Virus record (IMG/VR): IMGVR_UViG_3300042898_000957
Span: 1 to 35,781 of that record
Source of the DNA: a virus
DNA length: 35,781 bases
Strand: one strand, 5' to 3'
A program made the position numbers and the translations under genes. Below the pieces are notes generated by a model. That model was not told where the DNA came from. It worked only from the letters and a program-made list of their open reading frames with translations, and ran no database searches. Positions 1 through 7,334 of this stretch are shown here, one piece after another. Numbering within the stretch: position 1 is the stretch's first letter; every line of letters starts with the position of its first letter.

Positions 1-95
1 TTTCTGCAGACGTAAACGGAACAGATGTAAGACTAAGAGTAGCAACAGCCAATAACAACTCAGATGTAACAGTTGTTGGTACATTGTTAGTCTAG
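1..95 (+). CDS. C-terminal end of a phage structural (probably fibre) protein, partial
   Basis: The reading frame starting at base 3 is open from the window edge and ends with TAG at 93-95, leaving 30 residues. The tail has alternating short polar and hydrophobic residues (for example RLRVATANNNSDVTVVGTLLV read as a beta-strand-rich end), as is common at the C-terminus of trimeric phage fibre or decoration proteins. The next gene starts 22 bases later and is also fibre-like, so this is probably part of the same appendage module. The fragment is too short to assign a family. Confidence 0.6.
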   Translation, partial: SADVNGTDVRLRVATANNNSDVTVVGTLLV

Positions 96-117
96 TAAAA
101 AAATTAGGGGGCAGTAA

Positions 118-570
118 ATGACTACAAGTCTAAAAGATTTTAAAGTCAAGAATGGATTAGTCGTAACTAACGGCGGTTCATTTGGAAACGCGGTAGCAGT
201 AGGAGAACCTACATTAGGAACTCACGCTACTACTAAAGATTACGTAGATTCTGTAACTGGTACACCAGTATCAAATACTGCCCCTCTTTCCCCAGACAAT
301 GGGGATATGTGGTTTGATACCACAGTAGAAAGATTAAAAGTTTATTATGAAACTGACTGGTTTACAATTGCAACAAGCAATGATGTACAAAATATTCCAG
401 ATCACATTCATGATACAGCAATTGATGGTAACGGAAGAATTGTTACAGTATTCTGGGATGCTGAACAATATGATGATCCACAAATTTCTACATTAAGTGG
501 TGGAACACCATTTTCAAATTCATGGGCAGCAGTATTTGATGGTGGAAATCCAGACAGTGAATTTAATTAA
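118..570 (+). CDS. Putative small tail fibre / appendage protein
   Basis: A 150-residue protein. The start is ATG 118, preceded by an AGGGGG Shine-Dalgarno at 106-111. The N-terminus (DFKVKNGLVVTNGG) followed by ATTKDYVDS at about residues 37-45 is the 'ATTK-YVD' pattern that recurs in phage tail fibre shafts. A Trp/Asp-containing middle (NGDMWFDTT) resembles short beta-prism or collar modules of fibre proteins. The protein is acidic with no signal peptide or membrane segment. It lies between a partial fibre-like gene and a large fibre gene. A weak box (TGTTAGTCT, 85-93) lies upstream, so it may be transcribed together with the preceding gene. The structural role is inferred from motif and context; the exact part is unknown. 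Confidence 0.6.
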   Translation: MTTSLKDFKVKNGLVVTNGGSFGNAVAVGEPTLGTHATTKDYVDSVTGTPVSNTAPLSPDNGDMWFDTTVERLKVYYETDWFTIATSNDVQNIPDHIHDTAIDGNGRIVTVFWDAEQYDDPQISTLSGGTPFSNSWAAVFDGGNPDSEFN

Positions 571-587
571 AACATTTTAAAAAAAAC

Positions 588-596
588 TGTTATAAT
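588..596 (+). promoter_or_regulatory. Extended -10 promoter of the 610-aa fibre gene
   Basis: TGTTATAAT is a perfect TGN-TATAAT extended -10, in the 70-base gap between two genes. No convincing -35 lies 17 bases upstream. Transcription would begin near 603, giving a leader of about 38 bases that contains the inverted repeat at 613-627 and a GGGAG ribosome binding site at 631-635. Confidence 0.65.
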
Positions 597-612
597 TAAA
601 ACAAAATCAAAA

Positions 613-627
613 GTAGGTAAGACCTAC
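613..627 (+). promoter_or_regulatory. Leader hairpin (GTAGGT-AAG-ACCTAC)
   Basis: A perfect 6-bp inverted repeat with a 3-base loop lies between the -10 box at 591-596 and the ribosome binding site at 631-635. It would fold as a 5'-leader hairpin. It has no T tract, so it is not a terminator. A role in mRNA stability or as an operator is inference. Confidence 0.45.
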
Positions 628-640
628 ACAGGGAGATACA

Positions 641-2473
641 ATGGCAACAAGGATGCTACAACGTAGAGGAACTGCTACACAGTGGGCTAACGCTAACCCT
701 ACTCTGGGTTCTGGAGAAATTGGTTTTGAAACCGACACAGGACAATTTAAAATAGGTGACAACTCTACAGCATGGGATGATTTGCCATACTTTAAAAATA
801 TAGAAGATCTAGGCGGAAACCTAGACGATTACATTTTATTAGAACAAAAAGGTGCAGCAAACGGTGTTGCCACATTAGATGGAAGCAATTTAATACCTAC
901 AGCACAGATACCTAGTGGTATTGCTAGAACTGCAGATTACGTTGCATTAACACAAAAAGGTGCAGCAAACGGTGTTGCTACACTTGACGGAAGCAACTTA
1001 ATTCCTTTAACACAAATTTCAAACAGCATTGCTAGATCTTCAGATGTAAGTAACTCAATTTCAAACGCAATTGCAACCCTTGTAGGAACAGCACCAGAAG
1101 CATTAAATACTTTACAAGAAATTGCTAATGCAATTAATGATGATCAAACTTATTTCTTCACCGTTGCCAATAACATAAATAACGCTTTAGATGCTGCTAA
1201 CGAATATACAGATAACAGCATAAGCAATTTATCAGCAGACGTTACAGAACAAATAGAATTATTAGCAAACAATACTGCAAATAATCTTGCAAACGCAGTT
1301 CAATCTTTACAATATGAAATTGGAAATGCTCAATCAGCAGCAGAAGATTATGCAAATGGTTTAGTAGATCAAGAAATATTAGATAGAGATACAGCAATTG
1401 AAGCAGAATCGTTTATATTAGGAAACACAATAGCAAACGCAATTACAGATTTAGAAGAATACACAGATAATGCAATTTCAGATCATAATCTAGAAACATT
1501 AAATGTGCACGGTATATCAAATACAGCAACACTAGTTACTCTCACACAGTTAGAAAATCATGAATCTGATACATCAAACGTACACGGTATCACAAATACC
1601 TTGGCAGTAGTTCTTACAGATGATGCAAGACTTTCTGATGCAAGAACACCACTTGATAACTCTGTTACAAATAACTCTATATCAGGAACAATCAATCAAG
1701 ATAAAATCACAAACCTTGTAACAACACTAGGAAATCTAGCATCCCTTTCAGGAGCAGCCTTTACTGGTAACGTTTCAACAACTGGTAATTTAACAGTAGA
1801 CGGAGATTTCACTGTAAGTGGATCTAACGTTCTTGTATCTGCAACACAAATTCAAATCGAAGATACTTTACTACAACTTGGTCACACAAATGCTAACAAC
1901 GTAACAGATCTAGGTTTGGTGGTTTCTTATAATGATGGAACACAAAAACATGCTGGTATCGTCAAAGACGTTACAGATAGCAAATGGAAATTGTTTGATG
2001 GTGTTACATCAGAACCTGGAACAACAGTTAACTTTGGACAAGGTTCACTAGATGTCTTGGCACTTTTGACACTTGAGGCAAACTCAATCACTGCAACATC
2101 AGATATCACTGCAAACGGAATCGTATTTGCAGACGGTACACAAAGATTAGAAGGTGTACCTTCACGGACACCTATTGTTCAAAAAACAGAAAGTTATACT
2201 TTGTCAGCATTGGCTGAAAGAGACAACTTGATAGAAATGAACAATGCTTATGCAACAACACTAACTATTCCTCTTAACTCAGCAGTAGCCTTCCCAGTTG
2301 GAACATCAATTGATATTCTTCAAACTGGTGTAGGTCAAGTAACAATTGCAGGAGACGCAGGGGTAACAGTAGATGCTACACCAGGTCTTAAATTACGCAC
2401 ACGGTGGTCATCATGCACTCTGTTTAAGAGAGCAACTAACACCTGGGTCGTATACGGCGATTTAAGTGCCTAA
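641..2473 (+). CDS. Tail fibre protein with Mtd-like N-terminal domain
   Basis: A 610-residue protein. The N-terminus (QRRGTATQWANANPTLGSGE, then IGFETDTGQFKIGDNSTAWDDLPYF) is the classic motif of the Mtd_N-type domain of phage receptor-binding and fibre proteins. Residues 69-140 carry two copies of a 36-residue repeat. Residues 150-290 are Ala/Asn/Glu-rich and probably form a trimeric coiled shaft. The element DDARLSDARTPLD near residue 328 is a widespread fibre-shaft motif. Beta-rich segments (SGAAFTGNVSTTGNLTVDGD) follow, and the last 100 residues end in WSSCTLFKRATNTWVVYGDL, a terminal fold typical of phage tail proteins. It has its own extended -10 promoter and leader hairpin. The role is probably receptor binding or adhesion; the receptor is unknown. 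Confidence 0.8.
   Translation: MATRMLQRRGTATQWANANPTLGSGEIGFETDTGQFKIGDNSTAWDDLPYFKNIEDLGGNLDDYILLEQKGAANGVATLDGSNLIPTAQIPSGIARTADYVALTQKGAANGVATLDGSNLIPLTQISNSIARSSDVSNSISNAIATLVGTAPEALNTLQEIANAINDDQTYFFTVANNINNALDAANEYTDNSISNLSADVTEQIELLANNTANNLANAVQSLQYEIGNAQSAAEDYANGLVDQEILDRDTAIEAESFILGNTIANAITDLEEYTDNAISDHNLETLNVHGISNTATLVTLTQLENHESDTSNVHGITNTLAVVLTDDARLSDARTPLDNSVTNNSISGTINQDKITNLVTTLGNLASLSGAAFTGNVSTTGNLTVDGDFTVSGSNVLVSATQIQIEDTLLQLGHTNANNVTDLGLVVSYNDGTQKHAGIVKDVTDSKWKLFDGVTSEPGTTVNFGQGSLDVLALLTLEANSITATSDITANGIVFADGTQRLEGVPSRTPIVQKTESYTLSALAERDNLIEMNNAYATTLTIPLNSAVAFPVGTSIDILQTGVGQVTIAGDAGVTVDATPGLKLRTRWSSCTLFKRATNTWVVYGDLSA
845..1060 (+). repeat. Two tandem 108-bp (36-residue) repeats inside the fibre gene
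   Basis: Units are 845-952 and 953-1060, coding residues 69-104 and 105-140. Each begins QKGAANGVATLDGSNLIP. The first 26 bases are identical between copies, and the rest differs mostly at third positions. This indicates an old in-frame duplication of a shaft module under protein-level selection. Confidence 0.8.
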
Positions 2474-2478
2474 CGGTT

Positions 2479-2487
2479 TGATATAAT
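2479..2487 (+). promoter_or_regulatory. Extended -10 promoter of the FN3-Hint gene
   Basis: TGATATAAT begins 6 bases after the stop codon of the fibre gene. The hexamer ends 17 bases before the ATG, so the leader would be about 10 bases, just enough for the AGGGAGAG ribosome binding site. There is no clear -35. Confidence 0.65.
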
Positions 2488-2504
2488 AAGACTAGGGAGA
2501 GAAC

Positions 2505-3752
2505 ATGGCAATAGGTAAAAGAGCAGGTAAAAAGTCACAACAGGCTAATGACTTTTTAGAACCACAACAACCAACAATTACTTCAGCAACTAACGTTGGT
2601 ACAGGTCGGGCTTTTAATAATGGTGCAGTTGATGTAGCATTTACACTACCAGCAAATTCTCCAGCAGCAACAGGTTTTACAGTGACTTCAAGTCCTGGAT
2701 CTCTTACAGCAACAGGTGCAACTTCTCCGTTGCGGGTTACAGGATTATCATCAGATACAAGTTATACTTTTACAGTTGTTGCAACTAATGCATCAGGTAA
2801 CTCGATTGCTTCAGCAGCATCAAGTTCAGTAACTGTTACAACAGTACCTGCAACACCTGCAGCACCAAGTGCATCATCACCAAACGCTAATCAAGATGTA
2901 ATTTCATGGAGTGCACCAGCAAACGGTGGATCAGCAATTACAAATTATTACTGGGAATCAACCGACGGTAAAAATGGAAATACTGGAACAGGAACCAGTG
3001 CATCACTAGGACAAGAAGCAGGAACAGCACAACAGTACAAAGTTCGGGCAACTAATGCTAACGGAAACTCAGAATTTTCTGCACTATCAAATTCAGTAAC
3101 AACTACATTTTCTTTCGTACCTTTTGGTGTGTTTGGTTTCTCACCTTTCTCAGTATTTGGTTTCTCACCTTTTAACGTGTTTGGTTTCTCCCCATTTAGA
3201 GTGTTTGGTTTCTCACCATTTAGAGTTTTTGGTTTCTCACCAACATACTTCTGTATAGATGAAGATGCACCAGTTCTTACAAAAACTGGAAATAAAAAAG
3301 CAAAAGATATTAAAGTTGGAGACACCTTAATAACAAAAACATTTGATCAATTACCAGTAGGACATTTTGCAGAAGTTATTATGTGGATGGGTATGGGCGG
3401 ACTTACTAATTATAGAGATATTGAGTCAACAGTCACAGAAATAGTTCCAAGTGTGGTAGAAGAAACAGTTATTATTAATAATAATCCAGACATGAGATTT
3501 TCAACTATGGAAGATATTCTTACAGTTAAAAAAAATGTGTATAAGTTTATTCCTTCAAGAGAAATTAAACCTGGAGATACCTTAGTAACAAAAGACTCTT
3601 TAATGGTAGTAGAAAATGTTGAAACAGTTAATGAAACTAGAACAGTATACATGTTTTCTAGAGATCCACTTGGCTTAGTTGTAGCAGGAAACCTGTTATG
3701 CTATAGTTCTTATGCTCTTACACAAGACTATTTAGGTTTACCTACAACCTAA
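2505..3752 (+). CDS. Tail appendage protein: two FN3 domains, aromatic repeats, C-terminal Hint domain
   Basis: A 415-residue protein. Residues about 22-112 and 116-198 are fibronectin type III-like (TGLSSDTSYTFTVVATNASG; YKVRATNANGNSEFSALSNS), as often found on phage tail proteins. Residues 207-246 are five 8-residue repeats of F-x-VFGFSP. From Cys250 the sequence changes to a Hint-type domain: CIDEDAPVLTKTGNKKAKDI followed by KVGDTLI matches intein block A, NNNPDMRF then SREIKPGDTLV resembles block B, and VYMF followed by LVVAGNLLCYSS resembles blocks F/G. The block B histidine appears replaced by Met, and the terminal His-Asn is Tyr-Ser, so full protein splicing is unlikely; cleavage before Cys250 is conceivable. 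It has its own extended -10 promoter. It is probably a virion tip or fibre component. The Hint call rests on motif reading, not a search. Confidence 0.72.
   Translation: MAIGKRAGKKSQQANDFLEPQQPTITSATNVGTGRAFNNGAVDVAFTLPANSPAATGFTVTSSPGSLTATGATSPLRVTGLSSDTSYTFTVVATNASGNSIASAASSSVTVTTVPATPAAPSASSPNANQDVISWSAPANGGSAITNYYWESTDGKNGNTGTGTSASLGQEAGTAQQYKVRATNANGNSEFSALSNSVTTTFSFVPFGVFGFSPFSVFGFSPFNVFGFSPFRVFGFSPFRVFGFSPTYFCIDEDAPVLTKTGNKKAKDIKVGDTLITKTFDQLPVGHFAEVIMWMGMGGLTNYRDIESTVTEIVPSVVEETVIINNNPDMRFSTMEDILTVKKNVYKFIPSREIKPGDTLVTKDSLMVVENVETVNETRTVYMFSRDPLGLVVAGNLLCYSSYALTQDYLGLPTT
3123..3242 (+). repeat. Five tandem 24-bp repeats coding F-x-VFGFSP
   Basis: Five in-frame 24-bp units encode FGVFGFSP, FSVFGFSP, FNVFGFSP, FRVFGFSP, FRVFGFSP (residues 207-246). 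Only the second residue varies; synonymous changes (TCA/TCC, CCT/CCA, GTG/GTA/GTT) show selection on the peptide. The block ends three residues before the Hint cysteine. Confidence 0.9.
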
Positions 3753-3761
3753 TCGTTCCTA

Positions 3762-3770
3762 TGATACAAT
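3762..3770 (+). promoter_or_regulatory. Extended -10 promoter of the paired oxygenase-like genes
   Basis: TGATACAAT lies 10 bases after the stop codon of the FN3-Hint gene. The hexamer ends 24 bases before the ATG at 3795, and a weak AGGAAA ribosome binding site follows. It would drive the 3795-5211 cluster. Confidence 0.55.
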
Positions 3771-3794
3771 AGTTATAAATAGATAGGAAAAATA

Positions 3795-4460
3795 ATGCAA
3801 CAAGGTCCACCACCAGAACTACGTGGTATTCAGCAATCAACAAAACCACATAAGTTTTTTGAAAGACATTTAAATAATGATTTAGATTTACTTGCAAATG
3901 AATTAATTGATAGATATCAAATGATTGAAAAGGTAGAATTAGATGGCATTACGCCAGTAAACTCTAAAGACTTTTGGCAAGAGTCAGGCAGTGTTTCTAC
4001 TGTAAAGTGGAGAGAATATAATGTATTTCAATTTCATATTGAAGGTATCTATGAGTTATATAAAAATATTCAAGATATGACTAAAGAGGCTTGCGAATAT
4101 TACGAAATAGATTTTGAGAAAAAACAGTTTATGCTTCAAGGATGGTTTAATATTAATTATACCAAAAAAGGAAAGTTAAATTGGCATGATCACGGACACA
4201 CAGGTGCCCCAGATAACTTTCATGGTTACTACTGTGTAAAAGCAGAACCTTCAACAACTTACTACAGAGTGTTTGGTAAAGATATTGAAAATAAAAATAT
4301 AGATAACCGTGCTATATTTTCAGAAATGGGTCATCCACACGCTCAAGGCGATTGGGATTGGGAAGGTCCAAGAATAACCGTTGCATACGACGTTATGACA
4401 CTAAAAGATTTAAAACATGTAGGTAAAGAACACGAACAACACTGGATTCCATTGATATGA
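3795..4460 (+). CDS. Putative 2OG-Fe(II) oxygenase-like (double-stranded beta-helix) protein, copy 1
   Basis: A 221-residue soluble protein. The C-terminal half has a histidine-rich core: WHDHGH (His131, His133, His135), NFHGYY (about 144-149), AEPSTTYYR, GHPH (His180, His182) and PRITVAYDV with Arg193. The H-x-H ... HGYY ... H ... R order resembles the putative 2OG-Fe(II) oxygenase family with an H-x-H motif and a sheet-forming core, but a cupin-type metalloprotein is also possible. The next gene is a clear paralogue, sharing KFFE near the N-terminus, the histidine core and the ending QHW-PL. The ATG has a weak AGGAAA site 8 bases upstream. It overlaps the next gene by 4 bases (ATGA), so the pair is translationally coupled. 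The substrate is unknown. Confidence 0.55.
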   Translation: MQQGPPPELRGIQQSTKPHKFFERHLNNDLDLLANELIDRYQMIEKVELDGITPVNSKDFWQESGSVSTVKWREYNVFQFHIEGIYELYKNIQDMTKEACEYYEIDFEKKQFMLQGWFNINYTKKGKLNWHDHGHTGAPDNFHGYYCVKAEPSTTYYRVFGKDIENKNIDNRAIFSEMGHPHAQGDWDWEGPRITVAYDVMTLKDLKHVGKEHEQHWIPLI

Positions 4461-5086
4461 TGAATCAAAAACCACAACATAAGTTTTTTGAAAAATATTT
4501 GCAAAACGATCTACCAGGATTAACAAAATATCTTTTAAGAGTTGAAAAAGATTTATTTGATGGGGTATATCCCAAAGTAACAAAAGAATTTGCAGCCACT
4601 GTTCCTGGAGTTCACCATTTAGGCACAAGGTTTAATGTTTTTCAATGCTATAATCCAGCAATACATAATATTTTTTCTGCAATACGTGAATTAACAATAG
4701 AAGCATGTGATTATTATGGTATTGATTACAAAAAACAACACTACATGGTTCAGGGATGGTTTAATACAGATGCAATGGCAGAGCCACCGCTTAATGAGGA
4801 TACACATTATCACGATCATTTGGGTGGTACTGGTGCTCCTAATTTTCATGGATATTATTCTATAGATGCAGAACCATCAGTTACATACTATAAAATTGGT
4901 GGACATGATGCAACACCAATTGAAAACGTTAATAAAAACAATAGAGTGATCTTGTCTGAAACTGGACACCCACATGGTATTGGTGCTTGGCCTTTTGATA
5001 AACCAAGAATTACTCTTGCCTATGACGTTTCTCCTTTTATGTATATGAGTGGTGACGAACTTCAACACTGGGTTCCGCTACCGTGA
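4457..5086 (+). CDS. Putative 2OG-Fe(II) oxygenase-like protein, copy 2 (paralogue of 3795-4460)
   Basis: A 209-residue protein sharing the whole plan of its upstream neighbour: QHKFFEKYLQNDL at the start, the central QGWFN, YHDH (His119, His121), GTGAPNFHGYY, AEPSVTYYK, GHPH (His171, His173), PRITLAYDV and a final QHWVPLP. Conservation concentrates on candidate metal-binding His residues and the Arg of PRIT, which suggests that both copies remain active. ATG 4457 overlaps the previous stop (ATGA); ATG 4460 is an alternative start. The small Cys-rich gene follows with a GTGA overlap. The pair probably arose by tandem duplication. Whether it works on a small metabolite, nucleotide or protein side chain cannot be told from sequence. 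Confidence 0.55.
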   Translation: MMNQKPQHKFFEKYLQNDLPGLTKYLLRVEKDLFDGVYPKVTKEFAATVPGVHHLGTRFNVFQCYNPAIHNIFSAIRELTIEACDYYGIDYKKQHYMVQGWFNTDAMAEPPLNEDTHYHDHLGGTGAPNFHGYYSIDAEPSVTYYKIGGHDATPIENVNKNNRVILSETGHPHGIGAWPFDKPRITLAYDVSPFMYMSGDELQHWVPLP

Positions 5087-5211
5087 ATAAGTTGATCTGT
5101 TTTGTTATTGGACATAAATTAAGTTCAACTACATGTCCTTATACTAAAAACACATACACGTTATGTGAACGTTGTAGTCCAAAACAACATACAGCAATGT
5201 CATTTCACTAA
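5083..5211 (+). CDS. 42-residue Cys-rich, probable zinc-binding microprotein
   Basis: A short open frame starts at GTG 5083, overlapping the preceding TGA as GTGA, and ends with TAA at 5209-5211. The peptide has the pattern LICFVIGHKL ... TTCPYT ... LCERCSPKQH, with Cys6, His11, Cys18 and a C-x2-C pair at Cys28/Cys31. This matches the style of small phage zinc-ribbon-like proteins that begin with a C-x4-H and end in CxxC. There is no Shine-Dalgarno of its own; expression would depend on coupling to the upstream gene. No promoter lies between them. The function is unknown; it could bind nucleic acid or a partner protein. Evidence that it is real is the stop-start overlap plus the ordered Cys/His pattern. 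Confidence 0.6.
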   Translation: MNKLICFVIGHKLSSTTCPYTKNTYTLCERCSPKQHTAMSFH

Positions 5212-5255
5212 CGCACAAATAAAATAAAAGTAGTGTTTTTAATTTTAATAAACTC

Positions 5256-5264
5256 TGCTATACT
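5256..5264 (+). promoter_or_regulatory. Extended -10 promoter of nrdJ
   Basis: TGCTATACT lies in the 90-base gap upstream of nrdJ. The leader would be about 31 bases and carries TTAGGAGAAA as ribosome binding site. The gap is too short to hold a cobalamin riboswitch and none of its features are visible, although the enzyme needs adenosylcobalamin. Confidence 0.6.
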
Positions 5265-5301
5265 TAGTACTTATTCAATTTCATTTAATTAGGAGAAATC
5301 A

Positions 5302-7332
5302 ATGTCAGACTTTTTTAGTTTTAAACTTCCAGAGGATTTTGTAACAAAATACACAACCATGGATAGTCCATTTGGATTTAACGATGCTGGAAACAACTCA
5401 TTAGGTGAAATTACTTTTATAAGAACCTATTCCCGCGTCAAAGAAGATGGAACTAAAGAAAGATGGCACGAAGTTTGTAAGCGTGTAATCGAAGGCATGT
5501 ATTCAGTACAAAAGAATCATGCAAAAGAAAATAGACTACCTTGGAATGACTATAAGGCTCAAAAGTCTGCTCAAGAAGCATTTGATCGTATGTTCAATCT
5601 TAAATGGACACCACCAGGTCGTGGTATGTGGGCTTTTGGAACCCCCATGACAATGGAAAAAAGGAACTCTGCAGCCCTTCAAAACTGTGCCATGGTATCT
5701 ACTAAGGATCTTGATAGAAACGACCCAGGGGCACTGTTTGCGTGGGTTATGGACGCTCTCATGCTTGGTATTGGGGTTGGATTTGATACCGTTGGACAAG
5801 ATAAAGAATTTTCAATATATGCACCATCAGAAGTTGATTCAATTTATGAAATTCCAGACACTAGAGAAGGTTGGGTAGAGTCTGTTAGATTATTATTAAA
5901 CTCATACCTAAGAACAGGTCAAGCAAAACAAAAATTTAATTATGATTTAATAAGACCTTTTGGTTCTCCAATTAAAGGATTTGGCGGGGTAGCGTCAGGA
6001 CCAGAACCATTAATTAAATTACATAATCAAATTGATAAAGTAATTGGTGGAAGAATTGGTGAAAAACTTGATGCCAGAGCAATAGTAGATATAATTAACT
6101 TAATTGGAACATGTGTGGTTTCAGGAAATGTTCGTAGATCAGCAACTTTAGCACTAGGTTCTGCTGGAGATAAAGACTTTATTAATTTAAAAAATCCAGA
6201 GGTTTTTCCAGAAAGAAATTCATTTGATTTAAATAATCCAGGTTGGGCTTGGATGTCTAATAACTCTATTTCAGCAACAGTTGGAACTAAGTATGAAGAC
6301 TATGTAGATTTAATAGTTAATAATGGAGAACCAGGTTTTATTTGGTTAGATGTTGCTAGAAATTACGGTAGATTGAAAGATCCAGCAGATGGAAAAGACT
6401 ATAGAGTAATGGGATTTAACCCATGTGCTGAACAACCATTAGAGTCATATGAGTTGTGTACATTGGTTGAGGTTCATTTAAATAGACATGAAAATAAAGA
6501 AGATTTCTTAAGAACTTTAAAGTTTGCATATCTTTATGGTAAGACGGTAACTCTTGTTCCAACACATTGGCAACAAACAAATGGAATTATGCAACGCAAT
6601 AGAAGAATTGGAACATCGCTTACAGGCATTGCTTCCTTTTCAGACAAACATGGTTTGCCTATAGTTCGTGAATGGATGGATGAGGGATATTTAAATATTA
6701 AAAAATATGATCATCAATATTCAGAATGGCTTTGTGTTCGTGAATCAATAAGAGTCACAACAGTAAAACCATCAGGTAGCGTAAGTATTCTTTCTGGTGC
6801 AACTCCAGGAGTTCACTGGGGTCCAGGTGGAAAGTTCTTTATGAGAGCAATTAGATTTGGTGAATCTGATCCTATGATTCATTTGTTTAAGGCTGCTGGA
6901 TATAAAATAGAAGATGATGTTGTATCTGCAAATACAAAAGTTGTATATTTTCCAATTGCTTCAGAACATGAAAGAGCAGAAAAAGATGTTAGTCTTTTTG
7001 AAAAAATTGCACTTGCTGCAACTGCTCAAAAATATTGGTCTGACAATGGGGTGTCTGTAACCCTTTCATTTGATAAAGAGACAGAGTCTAAGCATGTTGC
7101 TCCAGCACTACACATGTACGAAGGACAATTAAAGGCTGTATCGTTTTTGCCAATGGGAAACACGGTATATCCACAACAACCTTATACAGAAATTACAGAG
7201 GAAGAGTATAATAGTTATGTGGGACAGATTGCTAAAATCAACTGGGACGCTATCTATGATGGAGTAGAGAATCTAGAAGCACAGGGTGAGGCATACTGCA
7301 CTACAGATGTATGTGAAATAAAGGTAGGTTAA
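5302..7332 (+). CDS. nrdJ: Adenosylcobalamin-dependent (class II) ribonucleotide reductase
   Basis: A 676-residue protein. It reduces ribonucleotides to deoxyribonucleotides with a thiyl radical generated from adenosylcobalamin, supplying dNTPs for phage replication. Visible hallmarks are NCAMVS with Cys129 (redox-active pair member), NPCAEQPLESYELC with Cys375 (radical cysteine), Glu377 and Cys386 (second redox cysteine; 11-residue spacing as in the Lactobacillus enzyme), KPSGSVSILSG in the C-terminal barrel region, and a C-terminal shuttle pair CTTDVC (Cys666/Cys671). These fit the monomeric NrdJ type, though the length is slightly below the classical 739 residues. The start ATG 5302 follows AGGAG at 5291-5295. 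It has its own promoter and is followed after 2 bases by the P4H-type oxygenase. Its position within the late structural region is unusual. All key residues are present, so it should be active. Confidence 0.95.
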   Translation: MSDFFSFKLPEDFVTKYTTMDSPFGFNDAGNNSLGEITFIRTYSRVKEDGTKERWHEVCKRVIEGMYSVQKNHAKENRLPWNDYKAQKSAQEAFDRMFNLKWTPPGRGMWAFGTPMTMEKRNSAALQNCAMVSTKDLDRNDPGALFAWVMDALMLGIGVGFDTVGQDKEFSIYAPSEVDSIYEIPDTREGWVESVRLLLNSYLRTGQAKQKFNYDLIRPFGSPIKGFGGVASGPEPLIKLHNQIDKVIGGRIGEKLDARAIVDIINLIGTCVVSGNVRRSATLALGSAGDKDFINLKNPEVFPERNSFDLNNPGWAWMSNNSISATVGTKYEDYVDLIVNNGEPGFIWLDVARNYGRLKDPADGKDYRVMGFNPCAEQPLESYELCTLVEVHLNRHENKEDFLRTLKFAYLYGKTVTLVPTHWQQTNGIMQRNRRIGTSLTGIASFSDKHGLPIVREWMDEGYLNIKKYDHQYSEWLCVRESIRVTTVKPSGSVSILSGATPGVHWGPGGKFFMRAIRFGESDPMIHLFKAAGYKIEDDVVSANTKVVYFPIASEHERAEKDVSLFEKIALAATAQKYWSDNGVSVTLSFDKETESKHVAPALHMYEGQLKAVSFLPMGNTVYPQQPYTEITEEEYNSYVGQIAKINWDAIYDGVENLEAQGEAYCTTDVCEIKVG

Positions 7333-7334
7333 GT

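Noticed and set aside
85-93. TGTTAGTCT as promoter of the 118-570 gene
   Set aside because: It keeps only TGN-TA---T and lies in the preceding coding end; it is far weaker than the other boxes.
5212-5301. Possible cobalamin riboswitch before nrdJ
   Set aside because: Only 90 bases are available, AT-rich, with no B12-box-like conserved elements or complex stems; a promoter and SD explain the gap.
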